Origin: Verrucomicrobiota bacterium
Lineage (GTDB): Bacteria; Verrucomicrobiota; Verrucomicrobiia; Limisphaerales; JACDHS01
DNA: 53,425 nt
Assembly (NCBI GenBank): GCA_013820875.1
Contig: JACDHS010000014.1
Coordinates: 1-53,425, forward strand
Direction of reading: 5' to 3'
Below the pieces are notes generated by a model, which worked only from the letters and a program-made list of their open reading frames with translations, did not search any database and had not been told where the DNA came from. Shown here one piece after another: positions 26,438 through 34,091 of this stretch. The number at the start of each line of letters is the position of its first letter. Within the stretch, counting starts at the first letter, position 1. The translations under genes were made by a program, and so were the position numbers.

Positions 26438-28630
26438 TTATTTCTCTGCGAGGGAGCTCGGTGCTTCGAGCGCTCTGTAGTTATAATAATAATTAGGAGC
26501 GTAGTAGAAGTACTTGTATCGATTCCCCAATGCATGGAAATCCAGCCGATTTAACACGAATCCCAGGAACTTCGTGCCATTCATCTCCAAAGACTGAATT
26601 GCTGACTTCACATTTCGCATGGGAGTAAAGCCGCCCCAGATTACAAATACTACCCCATCGGCAAGCCGCTGGATGATTGAAGTCTCCGCCAAACCGAGCA
26701 CCGGCGGAGTATCAATTATTATGCGGTCATATTTCTTGCGCAAATCCCCAAGTAACGCCGCAAAAGAAGGACCGTCCAGTAACTCGCAGGCAAAATCAAC
26801 ATGTTTGCCGCAGGTCACCAGCGTCAAATTTTCATGCCCCCCCGGCCTGAAAGCGTCTTCGATGGGTCTTTTTTCAGCCAGTATATCACTCAAACCGGGT
26901 TTATTCTGCGCTTTAAAAACTCGATGCAAGCGCCCACGGCGCAAATCAGCATCTATCAAAAGAGTCCTGTCCCCTTTCGTCGCAAAGGAGAGTGCAAGGT
27001 TTGATGAAACAACTGTTTTACCTTCCTGAGGCATGGCACTGGTTACAATAATGACCTGTGGCAAAGCACCTGTTTCAGAGTTCATTCCTAAATTAGCACG
27101 AATGACACGAAAGTTTTCCTGGAAGTAGTGATCCGATGCGTTCTCCCCCACGAATAACTGACTATCACTTCCAGAGGACTCAATTTGCGGGACTATACCC
27201 AGACCGCGCAAATGGAGACTCTCTTCAGCATCTTCCAAATCAGATATGCGGCTATCCAGAAATTCCAGAAGGAATGGCACTGCAATCGCCAGGGCAAATC
27301 CAAACAGCAAAGAGTAAATAGCTAATTTCGCGCGATGCGGTGAAACTGGGTTGTTCCTCAACGACTCCGAGTAACCCAAATATTTAAGCACATCTCTGTC
27401 CTTGTCTTCCGCGAAATCGAGAACATTGAGGCGCTTCTCCATATCCGCATGGAGCTTGCTCCACGCCAACTGCCCACTATCAAAACTCTTATAGGCCTGC
27501 ATCGCTTTTTCATAACGTCGCATCACATCATGATAGGCCGGAAGCGTAGCTTCCAATTCCCGCATCTTGGCGGCCAAAGTGGCGTAATTCGATTCCAAAC
27601 GATTGAAGGCAACCTCCAATTCCAGATCAAGGGCGCGTTCAATTTGTTCCAATTGTTTAATGACGACTACCATCTTCGGATGTTTCGGAAGGAACGTGCG
27701 CGCAAGGTCGTCGTGTTCCCGTTTCTTTTGCCGCCTTTCGAGATCAAGCTTTTCCCATGATTGCCGGTTTGGGCTTTGCACCATTCCTGGCACGATCACA
27801 ACAGATGATGAAGATGACTCAGTCTCCGAACCACCGAATGACCCGTTATCCTGCTGGAGAATCTGGCCAATATTGAGAGACGGATCCAACTCCTTTTCCA
27901 GGGCGGACAACACCGATAGCTTGCCCATCGTATCGAACGATTGGCTATCCAAAATTTGCCGGGTGCGCTCCATCATCCCCAATTTATTTGTGACGATCAG
28001 CAAATCCTTTCGAATCCCTTTGTAGTGATTCAATTCAATGGTGATTTTGGTCAGATCGTTACTGGTGCGCAGGTCGTATTTGGAGTTGAAAATTTGATCC
28101 ATCCGTTCCTGCATCTCCTCCATTTCCTTCGAAAACGTTTTCACCGTCATATCCGCCCGGCTTCTACGCTTTTCTTCACGGTCCAGCAGAAACTGTTGAA
28201 GCGTGGTTTCTGCCCAATCCCGCGCCAGATCATACGAATAGGCAAAGACCTCGACCCGAATTGTGTTCTGCGGGGTGAATCGAACGGTCATTTTCCGAAT
28301 GTACTTCCTCTCGATCTCACGAGCGGTTGCCTTGATTCCTAAACGTTCAGCGGTCCGCTCTTTGATGTAAGCTGACGCAAGCTTCGATCTGACAAAACGT
28401 TCCCTGCTGTCCTTGAAGGCTAACTGCGTGTCCACCGTTCGGCTCAGGCTGTCGTAACTGATTTCGGAGACAGCGTAATAGAGCGGGCGCGCATAAGTGT
28501 AGTAGGTGAGTCCTAATAAAAGAGAAAAGCACACTAATAAAACCATCAGGCGCAGATGCTTCACGATCAACGCGAAATACATCATTAAATCATTCTCTGT
28601 GAAAACGCCTTTTTTGGTGCGGGGGATCAT
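26438..28630 (-). CDS. Wzc-like polysaccharide co-polymerase and tyrosine autokinase
   Basis: A 730-residue inner-membrane protein that controls EPS chain length and export through cycles of tyrosine phosphorylation. It carries a Wzz domain with a membrane helix near 30-50, a long periplasmic coiled-coil region (about 100-420) and a second helix near 445-465. The cytosolic BY-kinase follows: Walker A SAMPQEGKTVVSSNLALSFA (about 532-551), Walker A' LLIDADLRRGRLHRVF, and Walker B RIIIDTPPVLG (about 640). The C-terminus has a tyrosine cluster (NRYKYFYYAPNYYYNYRA), the usual autophosphorylation sites. A terminator-like hairpin lies upstream and a possible promoter at 28668-28697. No phosphatase gene (Wzb) is visible. 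Confidence 0.93.
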   Translation of the reverse strand: MIPRTKKGVFTENDLMMYFALIVKHLRLMVLLVCFSLLLGLTYYTYARPLYYAVSEISYDSLSRTVDTQLAFKDSRERFVRSKLASAYIKERTAERLGIKATAREIERKYIRKMTVRFTPQNTIRVEVFAYSYDLARDWAETTLQQFLLDREEKRRSRADMTVKTFSKEMEEMQERMDQIFNSKYDLRTSNDLTKITIELNHYKGIRKDLLIVTNKLGMMERTRQILDSQSFDTMGKLSVLSALEKELDPSLNIGQILQQDNGSFGGSETESSSSSVVIVPGMVQSPNRQSWEKLDLERRQKKREHDDLARTFLPKHPKMVVVIKQLEQIERALDLELEVAFNRLESNYATLAAKMRELEATLPAYHDVMRRYEKAMQAYKSFDSGQLAWSKLHADMEKRLNVLDFAEDKDRDVLKYLGYSESLRNNPVSPHRAKLAIYSLLFGFALAIAVPFLLEFLDSRISDLEDAEESLHLRGLGIVPQIESSGSDSQLFVGENASDHYFQENFRVIRANLGMNSETGALPQVIIVTSAMPQEGKTVVSSNLALSFATKGDRTLLIDADLRRGRLHRVFKAQNKPGLSDILAEKRPIEDAFRPGGHENLTLVTCGKHVDFACELLDGPSFAALLGDLRKKYDRIIIDTPPVLGLAETSIIQRLADGVVFVIWGGFTPMRNVKSAIQSLEMNGTKFLGFVLNRLDFHALGNRYKYFYYAPNYYYNYRALEAPSSLAEK

Positions 28631-28667
28631 ATTCGTTTAAGGATCTTTCCTTGGTTTGTAGCCGACT

Positions 28668-28697
28668 ATTATGTCATGTATTTGAGTTCACCGGCAA
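28668..28697 (-). promoter_or_regulatory. Possible sigma-70 promoter before wzc-like gene
   Basis: On the minus strand, TTGCCG (28692-28697) and CATAAT (28668-28673) are 18 bp apart, about 38 bp upstream of the Wzc-like start. It lies just after the hairpin terminator and could restart transcription. The match is moderate. Confidence 0.35.
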
Positions 28698-28710
28698 GGA
28701 ATATAATAAG

Positions 28711-28743
28711 AAAAGAGCTTGCCTCGAGTTCTCAAGGCAAGCT
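28711..28743 (-). terminator. Hairpin terminator/attenuator between wza- and wzc-like genes
   Basis: On the minus strand AGCTTGCCT pairs perfectly with AGGCAAGCT (plus coordinates 28735-28743 and 28716-28724) around a 10-base loop, and CTTTTCTTATT follows. It lies 27 bp after the wza-like stop and 86 bp before the wzc-like start. It may reduce expression of the downstream EPS genes relative to the exporter. Confidence 0.7.
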
Positions 28744-28769
28744 TTAACAAGGCACAAACAAAAACCTAA

Positions 28770-29981
28770 TTAGAAGCTGAAGAACTTCTCAGGAACAACA
28801 ATGATATCTTTCGGTTCCAAAATCACATCTGAAGTCTTCCCGTTTTGCAGGTTTTTGATACTAACAGGAATTTTCTGTTTGTTACCATTGCCGCGGTCGC
28901 GCAACAGGTAAACTTTGCTGCGGTTGGCAAAACGGGAAAAGCCACCACAGCGCAGAATAGCGGAATAGGCAGTGAGTTCGTCGTCTGGCAGCAACTTCAA
29001 TTGACCTGGCTTCACGACATTACCCGTTACGTAAATGACATTCGCAAAGGCCGGAATCATGATGATATCCCCCGGATTCAGGCTGAGATCTGAAGGGAGA
29101 CCTACACCGTCCAGGATCGCCTGAACATTCACTTCTTCCACCAGCGGTTGGCCACCCACCAAACGGAGGAGGCGAACACGAGTAAGATCAGCCGACTGAG
29201 TTACGCCACCGGATCGCAAAATGGTTGTGACAACGGTAGGTGCGACACCAGGAGGAATACGCCAAGGCCCAGGATGAGAAAACTCGCCAGCCAAATAGAT
29301 CACTGGCCCGGTCGCAGTAGTCGAACCATCCGGACGCTCAATCATGACGGTCCCGTCCTTGATTTGAGATTCCTGCAATGCTTCCTTAACCGACCTTTCC
29401 GCACCGGCGACGTCTTTGCCGGCGACATACACACGACCGACCCGAGGCAGGACAATGTAACCGCCGCGGCGCACCTGATAAACGCCATTGAAAGAATCAT
29501 CCTCCAACACCAATACTTCGATCGACTCACCAGGAACAATGAGGTTGGCTTCTACACTATCACTAAAAGAGCTTTGCAGCGTTTGGATTGCTGCCGTTGT
29601 CTGACCTTGAACTCGCGCTAACTCTGTTTCAGCGGTTTTCACCCGCTCCTCGAGCCCAACGATTTCACGCTTCCAACGGTCAACTTCCCCTGCTGTTCCA
29701 GCCGAAGTCGCAGCCGCCAACTGGCTCTTCGCATTGTTCAACTTCGTCCGGTAGAAAACAATTTCCCGTTCCCATAAAACTTTTTGCTCATTCAACCCAT
29801 CCAATTCCTTTTGAACAGAAACGGCGGTGGCCTGCTTTTGTGCCAATGCATGTTCGGCCTGCTGATATTCTTCGCGAGATTTTTTGTAAAGGTCGGCTTT
29901 ATCAAGCGCCACGACGGGAGGCACCACAGCAATCAAACCGAGAAGGAGTAAACGAGCAATGCTGGAACGGATTTTTTTCAT
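28770..29981 (-). CDS. Wza-like polysaccharide export protein with N-terminal coiled coil
   Basis: A 403-residue exported protein for outer-membrane translocation of the polysaccharide. A signal peptide covers about 1-25; there is no lipobox Cys, unlike E. coli Wza. Residues about 30-140 are a charged Gln/Glu/Lys-rich coiled coil, an unusual addition. A Poly_export domain follows (about 145-220; VPGESIEVLVLEDDSFNGVY, GGYIVLPRVGRVYV). Two SLBB domains come next (about 225-310 and 315-395; IYLAGEFSHPGPWRIPPGVA and VIYVTGNVVKPGQLKLLP). The coiled coil could replace a separate periplasmic helical adaptor or dock onto the Wzc-like coiled coil. A good promoter match lies just upstream (30040-30067). 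Confidence 0.9.
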   Translation of the reverse strand: MKKIRSSIARLLLLGLIAVVPPVVALDKADLYKKSREEYQQAEHALAQKQATAVSVQKELDGLNEQKVLWEREIVFYRTKLNNAKSQLAAATSAGTAGEVDRWKREIVGLEERVKTAETELARVQGQTTAAIQTLQSSFSDSVEANLIVPGESIEVLVLEDDSFNGVYQVRRGGYIVLPRVGRVYVAGKDVAGAERSVKEALQESQIKDGTVMIERPDGSTTATGPVIYLAGEFSHPGPWRIPPGVAPTVVTTILRSGGVTQSADLTRVRLLRLVGGQPLVEEVNVQAILDGVGLPSDLSLNPGDIIMIPAFANVIYVTGNVVKPGQLKLLPDDELTAYSAILRCGGFSRFANRSKVYLLRDRGNGNKQKIPVSIKNLQNGKTSDVILEPKDIIVVPEKFFSF

Positions 29982-30039
29982 TTGAGTCTTAACTGTTATA
30001 AACTAATGGATTCTCTTAAATCAAGCAATAACTTTCCCG

Positions 30040-30067
30040 TATACAGAGAAAGGCATTCACAAGTCAA
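30040..30067 (-). promoter_or_regulatory. Predicted sigma-70 promoter for wza-like gene
   Basis: On the minus strand, TTGACT (30062-30067) and TGTATA (30040-30045) are 16 bp apart, in the 94-bp gap before the Wza-like start at 29981. Leader length would be roughly 50 nt. Confidence 0.5.
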
Positions 30068-30075
30068 TGTCTGGG

Positions 30076-31728
30076 TCAGAAATATTTGGTCAACGTCAGA
30101 ATTACCAGATTCTCCTCATAGCTGTCCAAAGGCAAATTGGAATCTCGAATCAGATGCTGGTAAAGGAGCCGCGCATGCACTGTCTGGGTGTACCGGTATA
30201 AAATTTCCGCACGACTGGACCATCTGTCAACATCCGCCGCAGCCGGGTTTTCATTTTCGATACGCGTGAATACCGTGCCCAGCCTGAGAGTAGTGCGACG
30301 CGCCAAATCGTAAGTGAAACGGATTCCTGCTTTGTACTCGAGCGCGCCTCTTTCCGATGATTGCACATCATCATAATCCGAGCGGCTTGCGAACAACACA
30401 GCACTGAGATCCCTGCTGAGCGAATAGCGCAAGCGATATGCGAGCGTCTCCTTGAGATCTTCATCAGGTTGGGTAACACGTTTGGTGTACCGAAGCTCAT
30501 GATACATCCGAGGATGCGGCGTGTGCCTCAAACTAAGCAGCCACAAAACCGACTCTCTGGCTCCGGATCCCCAAAAATATCCCACATCCCCCCTTAAACT
30601 GAGATTCTCCGTGACCGGACCAAAAACGCCAGCATGCGCTTCCTGACGCCAACCTTTGTACAAATCGGTAGTCCAGGCTTCATATGTGGTATAAGGCTTG
30701 AAACGCAACGTTTCACGCTCAGATATGAGCGTGCCATAAACATGATCTCGCTCTGAAGGGAGACGAGCGTCGGAGGGCCGATTGATATACCAATAATTGC
30801 TATGGTCAGCCCCCACGGTCAATCGGGTGACAGTTGGCAGCAATATATTCGCAGAAGCACCGACTACGTTTACCGCTCCGACGAATACTTCGTCCAATCC
30901 ACGACGACGACGATCCCGAAAGTCGCCTGCATCACGGCTCAGATCTCCGCGCGGCCGATAAACATACCTGCCAGCGCGATCTTCTTCATCAAATGTTTGA
31001 CCCTCATCAAATACTTCAAAGTCCACACCCTCAATCGGGCGGATATAATTCATCCTGAACTCGTCAAACACCACTATTTCCCAGTCGCCAATCTTGAAAT
31101 CATAGCTTAACTGAGCGCGGGCAATTGGCCAGTAATCGAAGCGAGCAAAAAAATCATCAGCCCCGAAGCCCGCGATCCCAATCTCGTTTTGAAACGGGAG
31201 ATAAATCAACACGCCCGAAACAGCGAAGCGCAGATTCTCGGTCAACTGCAACAAAGCAGTCATGTGTAATCGCATGATACCAATGACACCATCTTCCCTG
31301 TTGAATTCAGTGGCGTTGATGTTATCGCTATACAGCAGCCCCCCTGAAACAGAGCGCACATCCAGATAGAAAGGGCCAAGCTTCAGTTCGGCATCTTCTG
31401 GACGAAAGCCTCGTGCGAATGGAGATGCAAAATCAGGCCGGCCAAACACACGCGCAGTAAACTCACCCTCTCCCCCTCCTCCAAATCTTGGCTCAACCGA
31501 CGGACCAACCCTCAAGCTGCGAAAAACATCCTCATAAGGCGCGCCTTCATCCCGGATCACCGCAGAAAATGGAACGGCACTAAATTCCGAATCAGGTTCA
31601 GCCTGCGGAGCGCGATCCACCTGCGCCCAGGCTGAAGAAGTAAAAACAAGGACGAGCACCCAACGTCCACCTCTACGTACGAGCTTCCTAATTATTCTTC
31701 GCGCTGCTGCTGAGGGTTTTCTTTTCAC
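30076..31728 (-). CDS. Outer-membrane beta-barrel protein of the EPS locus
   Basis: A 550-residue secreted protein. A basic N-terminus and hydrophobic signal (about 20-36, ending SSAWAQ) lead into a proline-poor, aromatic-rich sequence of alternating strands (for example LRFAVSGVLIYLPF and WEIVVFDEFRMNYI). The C-terminus is NLVILTLTKYF, ending in Phe as outer-membrane barrels do. Its size and place directly before the Wza-like gene fit the EpsL/'exopolysaccharide outer-membrane' barrels that assist EPS secretion. I see no enzyme motif. It is the second gene of the minus-strand locus, 18 bp after the small membrane protein. Confidence 0.8.
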   Translation of the reverse strand: MKRKPSAAARRIIRKLVRRGGRWVLVLVFTSSAWAQVDRAPQAEPDSEFSAVPFSAVIRDEGAPYEDVFRSLRVGPSVEPRFGGGGEGEFTARVFGRPDFASPFARGFRPEDAELKLGPFYLDVRSVSGGLLYSDNINATEFNREDGVIGIMRLHMTALLQLTENLRFAVSGVLIYLPFQNEIGIAGFGADDFFARFDYWPIARAQLSYDFKIGDWEIVVFDEFRMNYIRPIEGVDFEVFDEGQTFDEEDRAGRYVYRPRGDLSRDAGDFRDRRRRGLDEVFVGAVNVVGASANILLPTVTRLTVGADHSNYWYINRPSDARLPSERDHVYGTLISERETLRFKPYTTYEAWTTDLYKGWRQEAHAGVFGPVTENLSLRGDVGYFWGSGARESVLWLLSLRHTPHPRMYHELRYTKRVTQPDEDLKETLAYRLRYSLSRDLSAVLFASRSDYDDVQSSERGALEYKAGIRFTYDLARRTTLRLGTVFTRIENENPAAADVDRWSSRAEILYRYTQTVHARLLYQHLIRDSNLPLDSYEENLVILTLTKYF

Positions 31729-31746
31729 GAAAGCGGCAGTCTGAAA

Positions 31747-31992
31747 TTACTGTTTAGATTGAAACAGGAACGGATGATTACTCTTGTGAACCGAGAAAGG
31801 CAGATATGCTATCAATCCCAACAGGGGCACGCATACGATAATTGCCAACCAGACAATCCGCTCTCTGCGACTGCATGGCCGGGTAATAACGCTAGAAGCG
31901 GCACAACCAACTACGGCAAGCCACACGAATAAAGCCGCAACGATTACAATGCTGCTTCGCCCGATTCCAAATGTCTCCAAAATTTCTGACAT
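31747..31992 (-). CDS. Small PLDc_N-like membrane protein
   Basis: An 81-residue protein with two hydrophobic segments (about 13-36 and 46-67) joined by a basic loop, RPCSRRERIVW. The second segment IIVCVPLLGLIAYLPF matches the PLDc_N ('phospholipase D nuclease N-terminal') pattern of a W...P-x-G-x-x-x-Y motif found in many short membrane proteins without the nuclease domain. Its role is unknown. It is the first gene in the direction of EPS transcription, 18 bp before the barrel protein, though it need not take part in EPS export. Confidence 0.75.
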   Translation of the reverse strand: MSEILETFGIGRSSIVIVAALFVWLAVVGCAASSVITRPCSRRERIVWLAIIVCVPLLGLIAYLPFSVHKSNHPFLFQSKQ

Positions 31993-32142
31993 AAACTGTT
32001 GTTAGCCTTTCATAACTCGCCTCTGGTGTCTAGGACTTTCAGGGAAAAAGCGTAGCCCCTGATACGTCATTCCCTGAGCATGTCGTACCGAGCACATTTT
32101 CGCAAGAAACCACAGGGAAACAGGCACGAAAAAGCAAATTGA

Positions 32143-32218
32143 TGGTGGAGCCGAGGGGGATCGAACCCCTGACCTCCTCATTGCGAACGAGACGCTCTAC
32201 CAACTGAGCTACGACCCC
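32143..32218 (-). tRNA. tRNA-Ala (anticodon CGC)
   Basis: A full cloverleaf on the minus strand: acceptor GGGGTCG/CGGCTCC, D-arm GCTC...GAGC, anticodon stem TCTCG/TGAGG with loop TTCGCAA, and T-arm AGGGG TTCGATC CCCCT, with encoded CCA at 32143-32145. The anticodon CGC reads GCG (Ala). The G3-U70 pair, the alanyl-tRNA synthetase identity element, is present. Confidence 0.95.
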
Positions 32219-32711
32219 ATCAATCGCTTGAATAAGCGACTCAACTATGCGGTTTTTGTCCCAGAGGGCAAGCTGATTTCTACAAGACAGCGGCACCGAC
32301 AACGGCAGATGATTCCGGCGTCCAAATTCTAAACCGCTTTCGCTATTTGTTATTCCATAGCCGTTCCGCAATCTTTTGGAGGCAAACTGCAATTGCACTG
32401 AAAACGGTAAAAATCCTCATCAAAGGCAAAGTCTCTGCAAAACAGCTACTTACAAAGAATCCTGCGGTTCTTCGCGCTTTTCGGTGGATTAAAGTTTCTG
32501 TGGTTTCACGGAGTTGGAAAAACGGAAGCATAAAACGGAACGAAACGCTCACGCGGTTGAGCCTCGGCTCTACATGGCTGCCGCCAACATGTTGTGCGCT
32601 TTCGTCGGCATCCGGTTGTCGGAATGATTGTTGCAGGGAAATAAAACAGGGTGTTGCTTCGTATTACTTTCAGTTCCGCGGACACTTTTCTCCCCTGCGT
32701 TATTGGCTCCA
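32219..32711. other. Intergenic region, no gene recognised
   Basis: I see no credible gene. A plus-strand frame at 32347-32784 has no recognisable motif and runs into repeat DNA. The stretch around 32460-32515 (gcggttcttcgcgctttt and similar) looks like a dispersed low-complexity repeat of the type common in environmental genomes. Confidence 0.55.
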
Positions 32712-33020
32712 TTTTTCCCGGGGAAAAAGGTCTGATTCACGGCTGGATCGGCATTTTTTTCGGCGGAAAATTCCAAATCAATAGGTGTTCATGACTTTTT
32801 TTGCCGGAAAAGTTCATGTGCATAAGGTGATCACGACTTTTTTCGGCGAAAAAAACCAAATCAATAGGTGTTCATAACTTTTTCCCGCGAAAAAAAACAA
32901 TGTCATAAGGTGTTCATGACCTTTTTCGCCGGAAAAGTTCATGTGCATAAGGTGATCACGACTTTTTCCGCCGAAAAAAACCAAATCAACAGGTGTTAGG
33001 GACTTTTTTCGCGGGAAAAA
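32712..33020. repeat. ~42-bp tandem array with T-run/GC-core/A-run palindromes (8 units)
   Basis: T-runs start at 32712, 32754, 32796, 32838, 32879, 32922, 32963 and 33004, a step of 41-43 bp. Each is followed by a 4-6 base GC core and an A-run, giving near-palindromes such as TTTTTTCGGCGAAAAAAA. Core bases vary (CGGCG, GCCGG, CCCGCG, CGCGGG) while the T and A flanks persist. Most units from the second on continue with AGGTGTTCATGAC or a close variant. There is no conserved reading frame and no unique spacer. Confidence 0.85.
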
Positions 33021-33180
33021 ATGGCGGTTTGGTGCTGTTTCCTGGTTGTAACGGCCTTTAAGGCAGCAATTTACGATTGGGGGCGGCTCCGGCCGAGTGA
33101 CCATCCAACGTCGGAGGGTGTGTCTGCGCGCCCAAAGCACGACTTGACCGGAGCAACGGGATAGGCTGCAATTCCATCCA

Positions 33181-34062
33181 ATGAACGCTTTTTCCGCCAC
33201 AGTTCTCCTGTCCCTGGCTGCGGTCTGCTTTTCCGGATGCGCATCACCTCAACCTTCGGAACAAATTCTGCGCAAACACCTGACGCTCTACGCCTCATTC
33301 GATCATGGGTTGGATGCGGATTACGCGGCGGGAGACAAACAGCTCTACGGAACCGCTCATCGGGCCAAGCCGCAACTCGGCAAACCCGGTTTGCCGGAAG
33401 GGGATGCTATCCAGGTCGCCAAAGGAGAAGGCCGCTTCGGCGATGCCTTGCGCTTCACAAAAAAGAGCGATGCCATCGTTTATTTCAAAGGCGCCAAAAA
33501 CTTTGATTATCAGGCGACCAACTGGAACGGTTCATTTTCTTTCTGGCTAAAGCTCGATCCGGATAATGATTTGGAACCTGGCTATTGCGATCCGGTCCAG
33601 GTGGCGGCAGGCAATTGGGCCAACGGCGTTTTCTTCGCGGAATTCAGCAAAGACGAAACACCACGCCACTTTCGCTTTGCTCTGCGTCCACTTCTTCCGA
33701 TCTGGAACCCGAATAACGTGGGATGGGAAAAGATCCCCGCAAAGGAACGCCCCATGGTGCAAATCGAAAAAACGCCATTCAGCCGCGAAGTGTGGACTCA
33801 TGTGGTGTTCACGTTCAACAACGCCAACACCGGAGAGAAGAATGGCATCGGCAAATTATTTTTAAACGGCGAATCCGTCGGCGAATTCCGCGATTGGGAT
33901 CTGAGCGTAAACTGGCAGCCTGAAAACATTCTGCTCAATATAGGCGTGTTTTACGTGGGGCTGTTCGATGATTTCGCTCTCTTCAACCGCGCTTTAACCG
34001 ATAATGAAGTAAAAATGATCTACCGTCAGGAAAACGGGCTGCATGGAATATTGTCCCGTTAG
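33181..34062 (+). CDS. LamG-domain lipoprotein
   Basis: A 293-residue lipoprotein. The signal peptide ends in a lipobox, VCFSGC, with acyl-Cys at 20. The rest is a single concanavalin A-like/LamG fold: TLYASFDHGLDADYAAGDKQ (start), GSFSFWLKLDPDNDLEPGY, WTHVVFTFNNANTGEKNGIG, GKLFLNGESVGEFRDWDLSV, and the family-typical ending VGLFDDFALFNRALTDNEVK. Such proteins bind carbohydrate or protein at the cell surface; no catalytic motif is visible. The gene stands alone between the 42-bp repeat array and the convergent RND genes. Confidence 0.88.
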   Translation: MNAFSATVLLSLAAVCFSGCASPQPSEQILRKHLTLYASFDHGLDADYAAGDKQLYGTAHRAKPQLGKPGLPEGDAIQVAKGEGRFGDALRFTKKSDAIVYFKGAKNFDYQATNWNGSFSFWLKLDPDNDLEPGYCDPVQVAAGNWANGVFFAEFSKDETPRHFRFALRPLLPIWNPNNVGWEKIPAKERPMVQIEKTPFSREVWTHVVFTFNNANTGEKNGIGKLFLNGESVGEFRDWDLSVNWQPENILLNIGVFYVGLFDDFALFNRALTDNEVKMIYRQENGLHGILSR

Positions 34063-34091
34063 CCACTGCGTTCCGCGCTCCGTTTCACGCC

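Noticed and set aside
18115-31992. Complete exosortase/PEP-CTERM cluster
   Set aside because: The ligase, ACP, decarboxylase and GT4 fit that context, but no exosortase or PEP-CTERM-tailed protein was seen. Nor were a flippase, polymerase or initiating transferase found.
32347-32784. 145-codon plus-strand gene
   Set aside because: Composition is not protein-like and the end runs into the tandem array.
32712-33020. CRISPR array
   Set aside because: Units follow each other without unique spacers, unit sequence drifts, and no cas gene is in the window. The same applies to the arrays at 40745 and 53007.
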